From Diplonema papillatum (Eukaryota > Euglenozoa > Diplonemea > Diplonemida > Diplonemidae): a stretch of DNA of 64,000 bases. Position 1 is the stretch's first letter, and each line of letters starts with the position of its first letter. This document shows, piece after piece, positions 1 to 12,000 of the stretch. The position numbers and the translations under genes are program-made. The notes beneath the pieces are model-generated. The model was not told the DNA's origin, searched no databases, and saw nothing but the letters and a program-made list of their open reading frames with translations. Where the stretch lies: the NCBI GenBank assembly GCA_030068145.1, contig JAPJBO010000140.1, positions 62,001 through 126,000 of the forward strand, in the 5' to 3' direction.

Positions 1-3000
1 CTTCTCCCACGAAGGCAAAAAAGTGCTTGATGTTTTTCAAGAATTTCACGCAAAAACGCAGTTGATCGACTTGGCGCACTTCACGCCCGGAGACGGAATT
101 GACGACAATCTGGCCGACGGGCTCCGAAACCTGATCGCAGTCTTGGAGGAGGTGCGAAGCGAAAGCGATGCTGGCGCCGAGGTACCACCGTCGGACCAAA
201 AAAAGCTCGCTTCTGGGCAAGAGCGCGGCGGACAATAGCAGCAAGCACGCCAAGCTCGCGTCGATGTAAAGCACAACGTCCGCTCCGCCCCTGTAGTTGA
301 CCGTCCCAACGGGCTCGTGCTCAGTGCAAGCGCCCAGCTCGAAGATTGGTTCGGGGCACCAGTAGCCACTTGACCGCCGAACACTCCTGTGTCCCCGGCG
401 CACTTGTGTCGCTAAAAAGCAGGTGTGGCGAGGTTTTGCTGCTCGCCTGCCAGATACAGATCCACCCGGGCCCGTTTGTCGTCGGGCCAGTTGAAAGACA
501 TCGTCGTGGACTTTGACCGGTGCTATGGCTTGAGGTACACGACCGGGAAACAGTGTGGTTCTCGTTGACTGGCTGCTGACTTTCACTAATGCATCAGTAG
601 CCCGGAGAAGTGCGAAAATGTTTTGCCAGTGCAGAGACGAGCCCGACTTTCCGAAAATAGCTCATGAATCGATTTCAGTCACGGGTTTGCAGAGTCCGGA
701 CGTTTTTCAATGCCGGAAGCGACTGCATTAGGCACACTTTGCTGGCAGATAGAGATGTCCTTCCATTGCTGTTCGCTTCTCCTCCTGTGCGACGTGGAAC
801 GAGGCTTCCTCTCTCCTCTCTCTCTCTCTCTCTTTCTCTTTCTCTTGGAAAAGGTCAACGCGATAGCAGTAACTATGAGAACTCATGCAGGTGGGTGGGG
901 CGAGGCCCTGGGACTGCTAAGGGCGTGACTATCACCCCAGTCCCTCCCAGGTAGCCGCCCCGTCTAGCCTGGCCCATCCTGGCGGGTGGAGGCCCACACC
1001 CTTTGACTTGTTTTGAGGTGCTATCCAGGGCTTACGCTCCGTTTTCGGCACCAGAGAAAATACGTGTGGTCCACATGTGGGCGCTTAAGGTTCGAGGGGG
1101 AAAAAACCTTTCCCCCTATGTGCGGCGAGCTAAAAGAAATACTTGGCGACACCTGGCTGTGCGGCCTTGGCGACTCGTGGGCCTAGGCATGTGGACCAAC
1201 CTGTGGCAAGCACATGTGGGGGAAAAATAAGTCAAAAACCACATGTGGTACCTGTGGATCCACACGTGGAAGCACACATGGAGGGGAAAAATCCAAAAAG
1301 AATTAACGTGTGGAAAACCACACGTTCCACACGTGGAGCGTAAGCCCTGGTGCTATCTCTCGCTCTCTCTCTCTCTCTTTGTATCCCTCTCCAACGCCTT
1401 GTGCTTGATCGAGATCGGCTGAGACATTCCTTTTTTAAATAAACAGCTTTAGGCTTGTTTGGACGTGCGTTCTGCCTATGTTTTGCGCTTCGCGGTTGTC
1501 TACCTCTGAAGGAAAGTGGACCAGAAAGCACCTGTGAAAGAGCCGTCTTTCTTTAGGGCAGCCCCCGAACGAAATGCACCCAACGGTGGTGATAAGACGT
1601 CTTGTCCCGGTCTAAGATACTGCCAAAGAGCTTCTCGAAGTTGTTTCCCCTTCGCCAAGTCCCTGAAGGGCCGAGCCCTCCTTTTACAGCATACGACCGT
1701 GTGTTGTCGGGCGACGCCGTAAGCAAGGGTTTGCGGGTTCTCGGCCGTCTTTGCAAATCTTTGCACCATCTCGACTGGCGCACCCGCACACAATGAGTGT
1801 GGTTACCTCAGCGCTGGGCTGTGAAGGAGGATGGTAGTCCAAAGCTTCACTCACCGCGAGAAGAACACACAGCGACCGGTCAGTTCAATAACTATTGTCC
1901 AATCAGGGTTGAAGCCGTAAGTAAGCCCTGCCCACAGTCCATCGATCGCAAACTGGGACCAGTCAGAGGTACTTTTTAACAAGAACATCCTCCTCTATCG
2001 GAAACAAGCATTTGCTTTTGTGTGACTGTTCAAAAGTTTCCGCGCCTGCGGCGCAGGCATAATTTGCATCTGTCTCTGCGGTGGGTGGTCGGCATAGCTA
2101 GTTCCCTGTCCCCAAAAAGGTCGAGTGCCTGTCCAAGAGCCTGGACAGGAAATATTAATTCTGGGCCCCTCCAAAAAATAAGATAATTCGTCCATAAATT
2201 GCATGGCCATAAAATAGAATTCCGCAAATTAAAGGGCCATAAGTTGTCAGGGTGTACAAAGCCTTCAGGCCAAAAAACGTCCAGATGCGCAAAACACCCG
2301 TTTTTGGCCAAAATCACGTCTCTGTATTATGCACTGATACAACATCCAAAAAAACAAAAAACTATAGTTATAGCCAGCGGCCGGTGGTGTCGTGGGGGCG
2401 GCGGTAGTGGGTGGTCATGTGGTGGGAGGTCGTGGAGGTAGTGCAGTGGGTGGGTGGTGCGGCGGGCAGTGGTGGTGGTGGGTGTGTTGTAGGCAGTGCA
2501 GTGGGTGGGGATGATGCTACAGTACGGTACCTGCACCTCTGGATCATGGGTCTAGCAACGTACACCCTCAATTTTGGAATCTGCAGCACTGGCCCAATAG
2601 CTTGGCAAATTTTCCGCCTGCGGCGCTGGCATTTTTGGCTTGTGTAATACACATGTTTCATGTCGTGTTGCCAAGAAGACTGCAACTGCTCTCTGTGGTG
2701 GGCAGTAGTGACAACCACAAAGAGGAGCACCCTGCAGAGTGCATAAGTGCGCACTTGACTCGCATCAACTTTGCCGCAGTCCCTGTGGACTACAAAGCGG
2801 CAATATCAATTTCTGCTGTTTGAATACCTGCAGCGATGACCCCAATAGCTTTGAAAGTTTCCGCGCCTGCGGTGCTGGTCTAGGTGTGTGTAATGTTAGC
2901 CGCCCTGCTGTCGCAGATAACCGCTAAGCGACACTCGCTTTCGGAAGAATAAAACAAAACTACGCATTTCTTCGCATGGTTCTTTTGCTTCCCGAAGGAC

Positions 3001-6000
3001 AGCCTCTGTGGTGGACAGTAGTGACAACTATAAGTTAGCTCACATCAAACTTGCCACAGTCGCTGTGGGCGGGAGAGAAACAGTGGCTGGCGAGGGACGA
3101 ACTGCCCGAACCACTGGCAGCAGTCTTCTTCGACGGCGGCTCGCGGAACAACGGGACGCGTGGGGCCGTTTCGGGTGCAGGAGCCGTATACTACCTCGCG
3201 GGGAAGAAACAATGGGAGATTTGTGCCCCGATCGAAGAGCGAGCGACAAACAACGTCGCGGAGTACACGGCTCTGATCAAGGCACTGCACCGACTCCAAG
3301 ACCAGCCAGGGCTGAGCGGAGAGCTGGTTGTTCGGGGGGACAGCGGACTTGTCGTTGACCAGATGACAGGAAACGCGCGCTGTTCCGAAGCTCTGCGACC
3401 GTACAAGACGAGGGCGCAGGCAGAGGTGGCGGAACTGCGGCAGAAAGGCATCGACATCAAGTTGGAGCACGTGCCGCGCGAGCAGAATATCGACGCCGAT
3501 GCTCTATCGAATCGTGCGATGGATGAAGTCCAGAGACGAGCGACAGCCGAGTATCGGGACTCGGCGACCGCGAAATCGTACGCGATGAAGAGCGCGATGC
3601 GACGGCTGACGAGTATCGTGCAGACGCCGATTCACCCGGCGCTTGAGATGCAAGTCAACGTCCTGACGTCTCTCGGAGGCGGAAACATGGCCGGACTCAA
3701 CAAGAGGCCACAGATGGCGAGCCAGCAGGCGTTTGAAGCCGTGATGCGCGCCTACGAAGCCGCCGCACGAGAGCAGACGGCGAAGAAGGCCGGCGACAAG
3801 GTGCGAGCCATACCGCAGGCTGGGCTCCGCAAAGCTGCAACACTGAATGGCAGTTTTCGACCGCAGACGCATTACCCGTCGGGATGGGAGCGCAAGCAGG
3901 CTCGATGGAAGCACGAGGTCAAGCAGGAGAGACGAACTGCGCAGACTGAGCGCAAGACGTGCACCAAGGGCAGACCAGGACGTTGGGACCGTGCGAAGTC
4001 GAAGAAGGAGTCCAAAAGCGAAGCAACAACACCAACGCGGAAACGCAACCCGAAGGCAGCCAAGCGGACCTCCCAGGGCAGGGGGGAACCTGCGGCAGTG
4101 AAGTAACGAAGCTCATCCGAGTGTCCGATGAAACCCCTTGTCAATACCACCCAACGACTGCGACGCGCGTGCGAAATGTCGGACGTTAGCGTCTGTCAAG
4201 AGCATGCGCGACTCAGCCGTGTTTTAAAGGTGAGATGAGAGGCATCGGCTCACTCTGTCAAAGGACCATACCACTAACGCAACAAGACGACGACGACCTT
4301 ATGTGATATTATGTGATTTTTCTTGATTTTTTGGGATTCGCCGGCACGTACAAACAAACATCGCGCCTATTCTTTTTGTGATTTGGATTCCAAAAGTTGA
4401 CCCATGACAATTTGTGATTCCCCCCGTCGACCCGATGACCATGACCACCCCACGGGTATTTTTTTCATAATATGACCAGCTGGTACAGACTGGGGGCAGA
4501 ACCGGGCCAAGGCACCCCAGAAACTGTTTTGTGGGTTCGTTTCCACGACTAGGGCCCTGGGGTCTCCTCGGAGACATCCCGGCATCCCATTTCTGACATT
4601 TTGAGGCTCCTTCCACCCTTCCAGGGAGGGGTCACGACGGAGGCCGACAACAGGCAGCGCTAACTATTTTGCCACGGTCTGCCAGATCAGCTTCAGAATA
4701 GGTTAGGTGAAGCAAGCGGGCCCTAGAATGGGCCAATAAGCACGGAATGGATGCTAAAACGTAAACGGCAAGAAGCAAAGGATTATCGGGAACTCAGCGG
4801 ACAGTCCATTGCCGCATCAATACCTGATACGGCGTTTTTATCCCACCTTTCCTCCTCGCTGAGTCCGACTGGTGACAGGTCGCTGCATGGCATGGAGGCG
4901 ATGCATGTTACCCTCTGAGCATCGACGTTGGAGGCGCTTAGTTTGTCACGGAACTATCCATCCATTCTGTCGACTGCGTTTGAGTCTCGTCTTTCCTTTT
5001 CACACGAGGCAAACACACGGGAACATGTAGGCGGAGGGGAAGAAGGGGGGATCCGATCCTCCTGAAACAGGGAAGAAAAAATGGATCTCTTGTACAATAC
5101 ATACAACTCGTCGGTCAAGGCTTTTGGAAGAGAGAGCAAGGAGGAGCGAACCCGCCGCGAAGAAGAGAAGGTATGACCTTCCTCTTTAAAAGCATAATCA
5201 CGAGGTGGGGGGAGGGTTCAGTTCCCACTTGCCAGCACGTTTTGGGCTTGCCAATGAGTAAACCACCATGAATCTTACTGAACGCAGTTTGATACACTCG
5301 AATCAGATGAGCGGCTGGCACGTGTTGCCCAGAAGCACCCAGTCATGGCAGGGTAGCTCAATAGGGTTCCTTGTTCGAGTGTTCGGTTTGGAAATTTTTG
5401 AAATTCTCAGATTTTGCCCTCTAGCGAGCTATCCCGCTTTTCTGGGAAACCCATAGGTTACCCCTATCCAGGACTTTTCGTTCACGTGTTACTACCTTAC
5501 ACATAGCTTTCAGCCGGGTTTCGGAGACTCAAGAGGCCGCCAATTCTGCCTGCGTGGCGTGGCGCGGGTCGTCGGTGCCACGGGTTCCGGGTTCGGATCC
5601 CGCCGGGGAAACCTTTCTGAACATCGCGAGTCAATTCCTGTGCGACCGGCTTTTTCCCCCGCGCCCGTGCAGAATTGGAGGGGTTGTTTGGTGTTCGTTC
5701 GAAGCTGAACCCGCGCCTCATCCTGTACACCCTGAACTCTTCGAATTTGGGGCCTAGCACCCATCCCGACGAGATTGTTTCTGCGAGCCCCACCGGGGGG
5801 GCGGGCATTTTCATATTGTCCAATACACTACAGCGGCTCGACAACCTCGAGCAGGAGGGTGCCTGCTGCATTTGCGAGAGCACCTTCGGCACCAACAACC
5901 GCGTCGAGTTCGCCGATGTGGCCGCGCTGCACGCGGTATGCTTCGCATCGTTTTCTTTTGTATAAGCACCTGCTTTGTAGGAAATGCTTGAGGAGACTGC

Positions 6001-9000
6001 CAGTTGCGATAGATCAAAAGGAGGTAAATGTGCTGTAGCCCACACGAAACACAGGTGAATCTGGGTTTAGTGGCGGGCGTAAGCGTTCAACAAAAAAGAC
6101 CCACTTTGTATCTTTATTGTTTTACATAAGCGCCAGCTTGAAAGGAAATGCTCGACGATGCGGCCCGACAAAGAACAGAAGGGATCCCAAGTGCTGTAAC
6201 TACCGAACCACGTGTTGAACGGACGTGAGGTCATGCGGGTCTACCCCTACACGACAAATCACACAAACACAACAGGTCAAAAAATCCTGAGTGAGAAAAC
6301 AACACACGGTGGTGTAAGCGAAGAACAAAAAAGGGATGAAGTGGAGCAGGGAGGCCGCGGTGGAGTGGGTGAAGCAGGCTACGGGGCTCCAAGTTCCGTC
6401 CGCTTTCCATTTTCGTCTAGCCTCCTTCGAAATGAGCACAAGGCAGTCCCTCGAGTATTTTGTGCCCAACAAACTGTCGGGATAAAGGAGAAACGTACGA
6501 CTGGGTCACTCCCCTGTGTTTGTGTGTGAGTGTGCTTCGTTCTTCTTCCCACTTTCTCATTTTCAGAAAAGTGTTGTTCCCTGGTGCAAAGGGGGCCCAC
6601 CTTTGGAAGCCCCGGTTGACAACCAGCGCAGTGATCACCGGGTGTGAAACATCACGTGCCCTCTTCGCGGGCTTTGAAGCAGCATGTAGAATTCCTGACC
6701 AAAGAGAAGCAGGGTGAAAGCAAGTGAGGCCGTGATAGACTGAATACAGCTCCAGTCAATCCGATGCGGCTCGAGGGGACAGGAATGGACTTGATAGACC
6801 GTGATAGACAGAGTACCGCTCCATGCAGCTCGTGGGGAAATCGACCGGCACGAACAAAACCCAAGACGGCCTGTCTTCTTCTGAGGCAAACCCGCACAAA
6901 AGGCAGATAATTCTTGCCGCTGTTTGTTGTACTTGCCCGAGAAGGAAGGTTTGCTCGAGAGTCACGGGCTCGGTGTGAGGCACCCACCACCCCCCTACAG
7001 GCGTATCAACGAGAGATTCGCGGGTACATCTGCGAGCTCTGCATGGAAGTAGCGACCGCCGCCCCAGCGACGTCGACCGATGCGAAGGCTTTGGTATGCG
7101 AAAAAAAAGAGAAAAAGTCCTTAGAGGACTAACACAATTCGTTTATTTCCTTAGAGGTACCAAACAATTCGTTTATTTGTTTAGAGGTACCAAACAATTT
7201 TTTTTTATTTTTAGCCACATGCAATGTGTGAGGAAACTGAACCGCTCAAGTAGGACCTTCTGATCATGATCATTTGCCAAATTTGCCACCTGAAACCACG
7301 TCCAGGATTTGGGCTCAGGGTAGTGCGGCCAACGAAAAACATTATGTCGTTTGAACGAACTGATGCGGTCGCCCTCGTAAAGAAGGTGACGGGGGTAGAC
7401 GTTCCATCCGCTTTCTTCTTCGAGAGGAAGAACCCGGCTGCTCAACAGGTCGTCGATTGGGCGGAACGCGCCACGGGCCTGAAGGAGCAAGCGCTCAGGG
7501 CCCTCCTCGAAGCCGGGGGGTTCACCGGCGACAACGCCGTCCCGGAGGGAACGGCCCTGTGGCGTCTCGCCTGGGTCCACAGGGCCAGCTCGCCGAACAC
7601 CTCCGAGCAGGTGGTCGGCGCGTTCCTGGCCGGGCGTTTCCCGGAGGAGACCGCCCGGCAGACCGCTGCCCACCGTGCGAGGGGGGTGCAAGGCGCCGAA
7701 GCGGTGGGACGAAGAGGCCGCGGCACCCCACTCGGCACGCCGCGGGGCTCCGAGGCGGGCGCAGCCGCGGAAGACGCAGTCCCCGAGCCGGCCCGACGGC
7801 CAGACGGGGCGGACGACGGCGCCGGCAAGCGAGGCCAGTCGCAAGACGCCGAGGTCGTCGGCGAGGCCGCCGTCAGAATCCATCTGCTGGAGAAGCAGAT
7901 GGAAGCCCTGCAAGCACAGGGAAAACAGCAGACGGCCCTCCTGAGCCGCCTCGTCGACAAGATTGACGAGAAAAACGAGCGGCAGGCGGTGGCCGCAGAT
8001 CCGCGGGAAAGTCGCGCCCTCTGCGACAGCGACGACGACAGCGAGGGGACGGACAAGGCGTCCAGCGAAAGGACGGGAACCCCGTTCGGTTTCCTTCCCC
8101 GGGGCATGGCGAGCCTAGACCCCGAGAAGTGGTTCGCCCTGGACGACCCCGGCCGCGAGTTCGCAGCCTTAAACGTAAGGGACCACTACAAGGACCTTAC
8201 GGCCGCCCAGCGGGGGAGCGGTCTCGCCCCGCAAGCGCGAGAGGCCCGAAACCGGCTCGACGACCTCGAGCTGATCATCAGGTCGCTAGGCCGGTGCTCC
8301 TCTTTGGAGGACGCGGAGGACGTTCTCCAGAAGCTGGCGGAGCGGGCGGTGGGGCGCCTGCAGGTGCTGCAGAGGGGCGTGGTGCAGGGGGACTGGGAGT
8401 CGGCCGAGGTGCTCGAGAGAGCCCTCACGGTGGACGACGAGGTGCCGCTTTTCATGGCACGGGCGGAAGAGAAAGCGCACGCCCACGCACGAAAGCAGCG
8501 GTTTCGGCCGCCCCAAACCCACGAACCCCCGCAACACCACCAAACGCACAACCGACCCCACACGCAACAGACCCGCCACACCCCGCCCGGCAGACACCGC
8601 AAACCGGGTGGCGACAGCAGGAAGAGCGGGGCGAAAGCCCAGTAGTGGTGAGGTGGGCGCCTTTGGCCTACACAGCTCTCTGCTGTCCGGACCCGCCGGC
8701 CACTGGACTCGAGGAGTCCGGAGGTCCGCCCAAGGGGCGGCCCCGCATGGTCGAAAAACCTCTCTCGAAGCGGGAGGTCAGGCAGGTTCGGTTGGATGCG
8801 GAGAAGCACCTGTCGCGGGCTCTCGCCTCCTCGACATGGCGCGGGGTGGAGTCCACGCACCGTCGCATGTTGGAGTTCAGAGGCGAGTGGGAGGCAGCAA
8901 CCGGGGAAAAGCTGTCGAAAGCAGAGGCAACGATCCTCTGGGTAAGCCGGAAGCTACGCGGCTCGAAAGAGGCACCCGGGATCTCGACGTCAACAGCGCT

Positions 9001-12000
9001 GCAGTACGTGCAGAACGTGAAGTCGGCGGAAAAGCGGGTAGGGGTCCCTTTAGACTCGCAGGCCCTGCGCGATTTCGAGCGCTCGCTCAAGAGGCAGGGT
9101 GCACTGCGCCCGCAGAAGCAGGCTCTTCCGGCGACGGAGGAGGACGTGGCGAAGGCCATCGCGCGGGAGCGGCACACCGATACGATGCTGGCTCTGGCGT
9201 TGGCTTGGAGGGGTGCGGCCAGGGTGGCCGACGTGACGGGGTTGAAGGCCGGCGATGTCACTCGGCAGAAGGACTTCCTGGCCATCAACTGGTCGGACAC
9301 GAAGTCCGACCCGTTCAAACTCGGGGTGACGACGGGGATAGTTCTTCCGGAACACCTCGACAGCATCCTCGAGAAGAAACTGAGGCGCAAGGCGCCCCAG
9401 GATCGGCTGCTGGCGACGTCGTACAGGCGCATGTCGGCTGCGCTGAAGCGTGTCCGAAAGGGTCTGACGGGCCACTCTCTGCGGCGGGGGGCGGCTGCGT
9501 CACTGCTCGACGCGGGCCTCAGCTTGGAGGAGATACGGAGGGTCACGCGGCACAGCTCGATCGAGGCTCTGGTGAGGTACCTCCCCGCGGGGAAGATTGC
9601 CTTGGCAGCCGAGACGGCGGCAGCGTCCCGGAAGCTCTGAGCGGAGTCCCACAGCCTTTGCTATCTCCCCATTTCCCGTCGATCCTCCGGCCACCTCCGC
9701 CCCGTCGCCCGAAATTTCCCGATTTTCCGCTGTGCTACGACCCCCCTTCTTTCGACTCTGACGACGCCCCCGATGTCGATTTCCCGTACAGCGGCTCCCT
9801 TTGCGTGCGAGTCGCCGGGGGGAAAGTCGGACCTCCCTCTGAGAGGCAGGAGGGGAGCCTTGCGAGGATCTCGTGTTCCCGGGTCGATGTGGACGCACTC
9901 CGTTCCCTGGACACACGGGGGCTGCTACACGGCGTCATCGACACCATCGTCTCCGAGGACGCGTTCAAGGCGGCGCTGAGACCGGGTGCGTTGGAGTGTT
10001 TGGAGTCTGAGCGCGGTTTATCTCGGGGGATATCCCGTGGGATGCTCGGACACCTCGACCAGTTGAGGGAGTTTGGAGTGATGGACACGTCGCCGTCCCG
10101 GCAGAGCGTCGTGCTTCCCGCGTTCACGGTGCCGAAGAAGTCCGGTGGTTTGCGCCTCGTGTGTGACGGTCGGAAGCTGAACGCGCTGATGCAGAAGCCG
10201 CCCGCGATGTTCCTACCGGACGTGCGGGACGTGATCGCACGTTTCCTGCAGGCTTCGTATGTGGTCGAAGCTGATGCCGTCAGTTACTTCTACCAGTTCC
10301 CTTTGGGAGCTGCAATAAGGAAGTACTTCGGGGCGAACCTCGCCGCGCGGAGAGGCGCATACACGCGCTGCACTCTGGAGGTGATGTGCATGGGCTGGAA
10401 CTGGGCCCCGTGCATAGCCCAGCGCTCATCTCTCGTACTCCTCCCCGAAGAAGACGGCGTCTGCTGGGTGGACAACTTTTTTGCGGTCGGGGCCACTGGG
10501 CGTTTTGCTGCGCTCCTCGAGCGTTGCGAAGTCGCTCGAGTGGAATTGAACACCGCGGACGAGACTTTCGGGGTTCCGATGCAGCGTTTCGAGGCCCTCG
10601 GGCTGGAACCTTGCGGCGGACCCACCGAGGTTTCGATCGTCGCCATCTTGGGTGCTGAAGCTGACCTCCGAGCCGTGCTCTCCGGGGGCACGACGCCCCG
10701 GACCTTTTTCAAGGTTTTCGGCTCATTTGTGTGGTTTTGTTTCACCACCGGTCGTCCTCTGTGCTACATGCGCTCAGCACTGTCGTTTGTTCGCCGCCTC
10801 GCGTCCCAGGTCGGATCCGGCGAGCGCGGTTGGGACTCCCCGTTGGACGTCCCCTTTTCGACGGTGGAAGACGTGCGGCGTGCTCTTGCCTCGCTCCGCA
10901 CAAACGAATGGTGTGCTTCGGATGCAGAGTGGGCTGTCCTGCTCGAGACCACCCCCCGACGGGTGATTCAGGATGTGTTCTTACCGCCCAGGGAGCACAT
11001 CTTCATCAAGGAGCTGCTTGCGGCGTTGCAGGCGGTATGGTTAGCTGCTGACGAGATGCCCGGTAAGAAATTCCGCCTCATGGTGGACAACCAGGCGGTG
11101 GTTTTCGCTTTGCGAAAGGGCCACAGCAAGAACTACCTGGCCAACGAGATCCTCTGCTTGCTTTTTGATCTTGTGGCGGCAGGGTCGTTGCAGCTCGAGC
11201 CGGTTTGGGTCTCGACTGAGATCCAAAAGGCTGACCCGTTTACCCGGGGTTGGTTCCATGGCTCCTCGCTAATAGAGAAGTCGTTGCTTGGGGCTGTCCT
11301 GATGTCCCGGCGCATGTGCAGTTTGGTTGGCACCATGTATAGCACGGGTATGTCGCGGTGACTTTCACGTCACGAGGTAGCCTGTAGTTCAATGTGCCAC
11401 GACTGCGTCTGCTCTGCCGCTCCGCGGTCCCATAGGGTCCCAAGTGCGGTCAACGAAAACTCAAGTTTCCCTTTCTACTTTCTCCTACTCTCGCGGTGTA
11501 CGGTTTTTAGCCACATGCAATGTGTGAGGAAACTGAACCGCTCAAGTAGGACCTTCTGAGCATGATCATTTGCCAAATTTGCTACCTGACCCCACGTCCA
11601 GGATTTGGGCTCAGGGTAGTGCGGTCAACGAAAACTCTAGTTTCCCTTTCTACTTTCTCCTACTCTCGCGGTGTACGGTTTCCTTAGAGGTACCTTGGGG
11701 CAGCAGTCAGTTGTGAAACTGGCAGGTGAGCAGCGTCACCTCCCCTAGCGAGCTCTCGGATCAAGCTGCGTCTGATGCAGCTGTTGTATGGATCGCCTAC
11801 ATACACTCAGCCGCGCGTTCCTTCGCGCGAAGGTTACTGCTGCGGCCTTCTGGGTGGCTGTGTCAGGTCAAGTAGCGAGATCTGGGGCCCTGTGATGGCT
11901 GAGTGCACACCTAAGCAGGGCTGCATCCTCGTGTTGTAGCCGTGTTGTGTATAAGGTTTCGTGAGGGCCTGGTCAACCACCTCATCACTATAGGGCACAA

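Larger units (their letters stand above)
182..5833 (+). other. Large first visible intron, filled with repeats
   Basis: No convincing exon is seen between the donor at 182 and the acceptor before 5834. It holds a (CT)n-flanked repeat (about 810-1380) split by a hAT MITE, a 1215-base repeat with a second copy at 52.6 kb, a retroelement RNase H fragment, and a tRNA-like stretch near 5555-5610. From 240 to 800 and from 4110 to 5500 I see no gene. Confidence 0.5.

Noticed and set aside
2368-2754. 128-codon minus-strand frame in the 1.2-kb repeat
   Set aside because: His/Pro/Thr-rich translation of the G-rich strand; present in both copies only because the DNA is duplicated.
5497-6045. 182-codon minus-strand frame
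   Set aside because: It is the complement of the tRNA-like segment and the CxxC exon of the adaptor; it has no domain and crosses repeat A.
8749-9640. Phage or plasmid integrase
   Set aside because: The tyrosine recombinase lies between a gag-like frame and reverse transcriptase inside split direct repeats, so it belongs to a retrotransposon.
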